From the NCBI RefSeq assembly GCF_004359215.1, contig NC_090621.1, positions 4,975,840-5,039,839 of the forward strand: DNA of 64,000 bases. Direction: 5' to 3'. Of the stretch, positions 61,561-64,000 are shown in pieces. How positions within the stretch are numbered: the first letter of the stretch is position 1; every line of letters begins with the position of its first letter. The stretch comes from Bremia lactucae. Taxonomy: Eukaryota > Oomycota > Peronosporomycetes > Peronosporales > Peronosporaceae. Below the pieces are notes generated by a model. It was not told the origin of the DNA, searched no databases, and saw only the letters and a list, made by a program, of their open reading frames with translations. The translations under genes were made by a program, and so were the position numbers.

Positions 61561-62449
61561 GAGGTTGACTCCCTAACATGCCCGTTTTTAATCAATCGAT
61601 AAGAAAATTATCGGTCGCAAGTACTTGTTCACGAGGCAGTGGCCACTGTTTGATGACACAGTACTTCGAGCCCTGTTTGAGCTCGATCTTATGTCGAGTG
61701 TCTTTATCCTTAGGCAACTCGCATGGAACTGCTTAAGAGAATATATCCCTCAATCTAATAAAATCTTTGTATATAGGATTTGTCTAATGTGACTCCCAGG
61801 ATTGAGTTGTTTATCTCTCAGACCGAGTCTTCACATCGAGAACACTTTCGTCCATCGACGGGCGGCTATGAACCCGTTCGTTCTCTGCAAAAACGACCGC
61901 TGATGTGTACGCTGATCTGCTTGATTCTGCCACTGTGTAGATCTTTCGAGAGCCGTTCAGGTTCTACGGTTGCAAAATGAGTTATCTCTGAAGTTAACTT
62001 CGGAGGCGCATACAGATCAAGGTATAAGCGCCTAATCTTGATCGGTCATTAACCAAGACATTCAATGTCTCGATTTCTTCCTAATACCCCTTTTACCACA
62101 GGCTACCGAGGGATGAATCTCTCGGGAAGCTGAAGTCTAGTCACTTTAGCAATGACTGTCGCCCGCTAGGCGTACATCCATGTCTTAATCCACTCGACTT
62201 ATTTGAGTGGTGGACCTTCGGCGCTGCCTGTGTATTCGCACAGCCGCCGGTAGCTGGCTTCACAGTGTGATTAGTCATCACACTATAATCTTGCGCAGTC
62301 GTACTGATGACTGTATCACAAGTGAGGCCATCGCACTCCCTCGTAGTACATCCACACGCTTATGGACGCTCCAAGACGTTCGTTATATGGCCATCTGATG
62401 AACAGGTGGCAGGCATCTTCACGGGTCGATACTGCCAGCTGATTCTCGG
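61561..62449 (-). pseudogene. Gypsy C protease-RT linker
   Basis: Between protease and RT. The RT entry HKIELKQGSKYCVIKQWPLP lies at 61700-61640. Upstream, ENVLDVKTRSER-like codons (61860-61800) match SSSMDESNLDEKTR of gypsy A. The remainder is degraded, with many stops. Confidence 0.6.
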
Positions 62450-62738
62450 CTCATTCTTTTTGAGATAAGGTAAACCTACGATGACATCAATTTTATCATT
62501 CGAATTAGTACGATAAAATCATCATCATACTGCAAATCTTTAACATGTAATGAAATTTCACTACGTGAAATTTCACTGCTTCCCCTTATTGTTTGACCTT
62601 TTGATTTATCGATGCAACTGTCGCTAGACGCACCGTCATCCTCGTTGGAGGGATGTCGCGCTCAACATATTTGTGCCTCCGACCCTCTAGCGCCTGGCGA
62701 CGGATAAAGTTATTCGACGCCCACAGTCCACTAGGGCG
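62450..62738 (-). pseudogene. Gypsy C protease
   Basis: Minus strand reads SALVDCG near 62725 (active site D-C-G), then RRHKYVERDIPPTRMTVRLA at 62675-62620 and DLQYDDDFIV near 62540, KIDVIVGLPYL-like codons near 62480. Collinear with gypsy A 6450-6720. One frameshift after the active site. Confidence 0.8.
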
Positions 62739-63926
62739 CTAAGTGACAAACCATTCGTTACTTTTAACTTCAAGGTGATGAGATACCTCATCACCAGGTG
62801 CAGAGACACACAATGACTCTGTATTTAGAGCAACTTTCGTCAAAAGATTTGCAAATTCTCGTAAGGTTGCTGGATAAGTAGGGAAATGCGCCACTACCGA
62901 CCCCGACCGTTTTTTGGCGGCCCGCCTCGCTGTTGCGATTCGCGACAACGTCGGACCCGCGACCGTTGCCCTTTTGGCATTCGGTCCATAAGTACGTTCA
63001 GAACCCCTAGGTACTGGGCGTGGGGTACAACACTCATGAGCGTAGTGATCTAATTTTTGACAGCGATTGCATCCCTGCAATCGCTTATTGTTCGAAAAGC
63101 GAGATCTGTCGCTTTCGATGAAAGAGAGGTTCATAGGCTCTGGACTTCCAAGCTCTTGTTGTCTCGGAGGACGATACGATGACGAACTAGCTTGAGCCTG
63201 TATCAAACTAAATTTCTCCTGTCTCGCACCAACATTGCTTCTACAAGCGTATCCAGTTCCAAGCGGAACAGATGGGTCTTCACGGGACCATCCGTAAGAC
63301 CTTGCATGAACACCGTGATCAACGTCTGTTCATGACCTGGATTGTTGGTGATACAAATTGCTACGAACTGTATTTGCTGGGCATAAGCGTGAACATCACG
63401 CTTACCTTGCATGAGTTTCAGAAGCTCTGATCGAGCTCTGAACTCAGCTCTAGGCGGTTCAAACGTCTGTTTAAGCCGGGCTTTAGAAGCCTATAGCGAC
63501 CCTAAGAGATACGGGTCGCGCAACTTGAGGCCTACTGCCTAAGTTTTGGCACGGCCTGCCAAATTTGACTGAGCAAATGCGACTTGCATTTGCTCGTCGA
63601 CGATGTGACGAGCCCCTATGGCATCGTCCAACTCGGCAAACCATTTCAAGAGGGAGTCTTCTTCGACTCATCTGTACTTAGAGATGTCAACCTATAAGGT
63701 TTCCGGACGACGCGTGTGCGTTATCCCATGTACAGGGGTCTGTTTCTGTTGCAATATATAACAGTTCTGCCTGTTGAGAGCCTTGCTGATCAATCGAGGC
63801 TACTTTCAACTTCACCTCGTCAAGTTCATGTTGTTTGAACTTTGTGATGGCTGAATAAAAGGCATCTCTGTCTAAACCGGAAAGCATGGGCTTGATGACA
63901 TCATCCCCGCGGTCGTACTCACTCAT
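62739..63926 (-). pseudogene. Gypsy C gag
   Basis: Start at 63926: MSEYDRGDDVIKPMLSGLDR, FYSAITKFKQHELDEVKLKV (N-terminal helix region). Capsid 63650-63203: LLKWFAELDDAIGARHI, FEPPRAEFRARSELLKLMQG, HEQTLITVFMQGLTDGPVKT. Frame 63206-62739 (155 codons) holds PEPMNLSFIESDRSRF, an intact CCHC knuckle CNRCQKLDHYAHEC (63071-63030) and the run-in to protease. Frameshifts near 63670, 63480 and 63206. Upstream 63927-64000 is 5' leader; the 5' LTR is outside the window. Confidence 0.88.
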
Positions 63927-64000
63927 TCGACCGCACTCTTTTCTATGTCACTTAACAATAAGTAGCTATCACGCGAAACCTGATGCGTATTTCATTATCA

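Overview
The window looks like a gene-free, heterochromatin-like stretch of an oomycete genome (Phytophthora or downy-mildew type). It is built almost entirely from broken LTR retrotransposons. The call rests on the style of the Ty3/gypsy reverse transcriptase (NKLNAATIPAQTPIPRK, LMDGFYQILMRE), on chromodomain-ended integrases, on copia polyproteins of the oomycete type, and on tRNA-derived SINE-like copies. The genus is inference. I see no host gene, rRNA, functional tRNA or CRISPR array. Nearly every coding region carries stops, frameshifts, deletions or inversions.

Layout. 1-6060: three Ty1/copia fragments (copia-1 on +, copia-2 and copia-3 on -). 6230-12720: gypsy A (+). 12955-14300: scraps of gypsy A's extra gene and an LTR3. 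14480-15180: gag of family D (+). 15190-18889: family E copy E-1 (-) and LTR1 pieces. 19007-20528: LTR2, then E-2 (+). 20529-23804: family G copy H (-) with its 5' LTR. 23805-26560: gypsy I (+) and LTR3. 27405-33667: family E copy E-3 (-), nearly whole but lacking integrase. 33668-36848: LTR1, then E-4 (-). 36849-42152: gypsy G (+). 42153-43440: E-5 (+). 43541-45764: gypsy D (-). 45850-46680: a SINE-like copy and copia-4 (-). 46690-48166: E-6 (+). 48621-52224: E-7 (+), with a second SINE-like insertion and a 3' LTR. 52225-56565: LTR2 and gypsy B (family A, +). 56626-64000: gypsy C (family A/C, -), the least decayed element, whose 5' LTR lies beyond the window.

How the parts work together. Each gypsy element follows gag, protease, RT, RNase H, H2C2 zinc finger, integrase, chromodomain. 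In four families (A/B/C, E, G and I) the space between the chromodomain and the 3' polypurine tract/LTR holds a further open frame on the OPPOSITE strand, pointing back at pol. I call these AO-1 to AO-4. AO-1 and AO-4 are present in diverged copies that still align as protein outside the pol overlap. AO-1 overlaps the chromodomain antisense, and one copy (57964-58572) keeps a 202-codon open frame across it. Where a start codon can be seen, it lies about 60-175 bp inside the 3' LTR. This recurring convergent antisense gene is my candidate for an undescribed system.

Other notable structure: three fold-back palindromes with arms of 37-57 bp and 4-12 nt loops inside or beside retroelement coding sequence; a flipped 418-bp RT segment in gypsy B; a near-identical inverted pair of family-G segments 16 kb apart; a protease fragment lodged in another element's integrase; and a 423-bp SINE-like insertion with a 5-bp target duplication.
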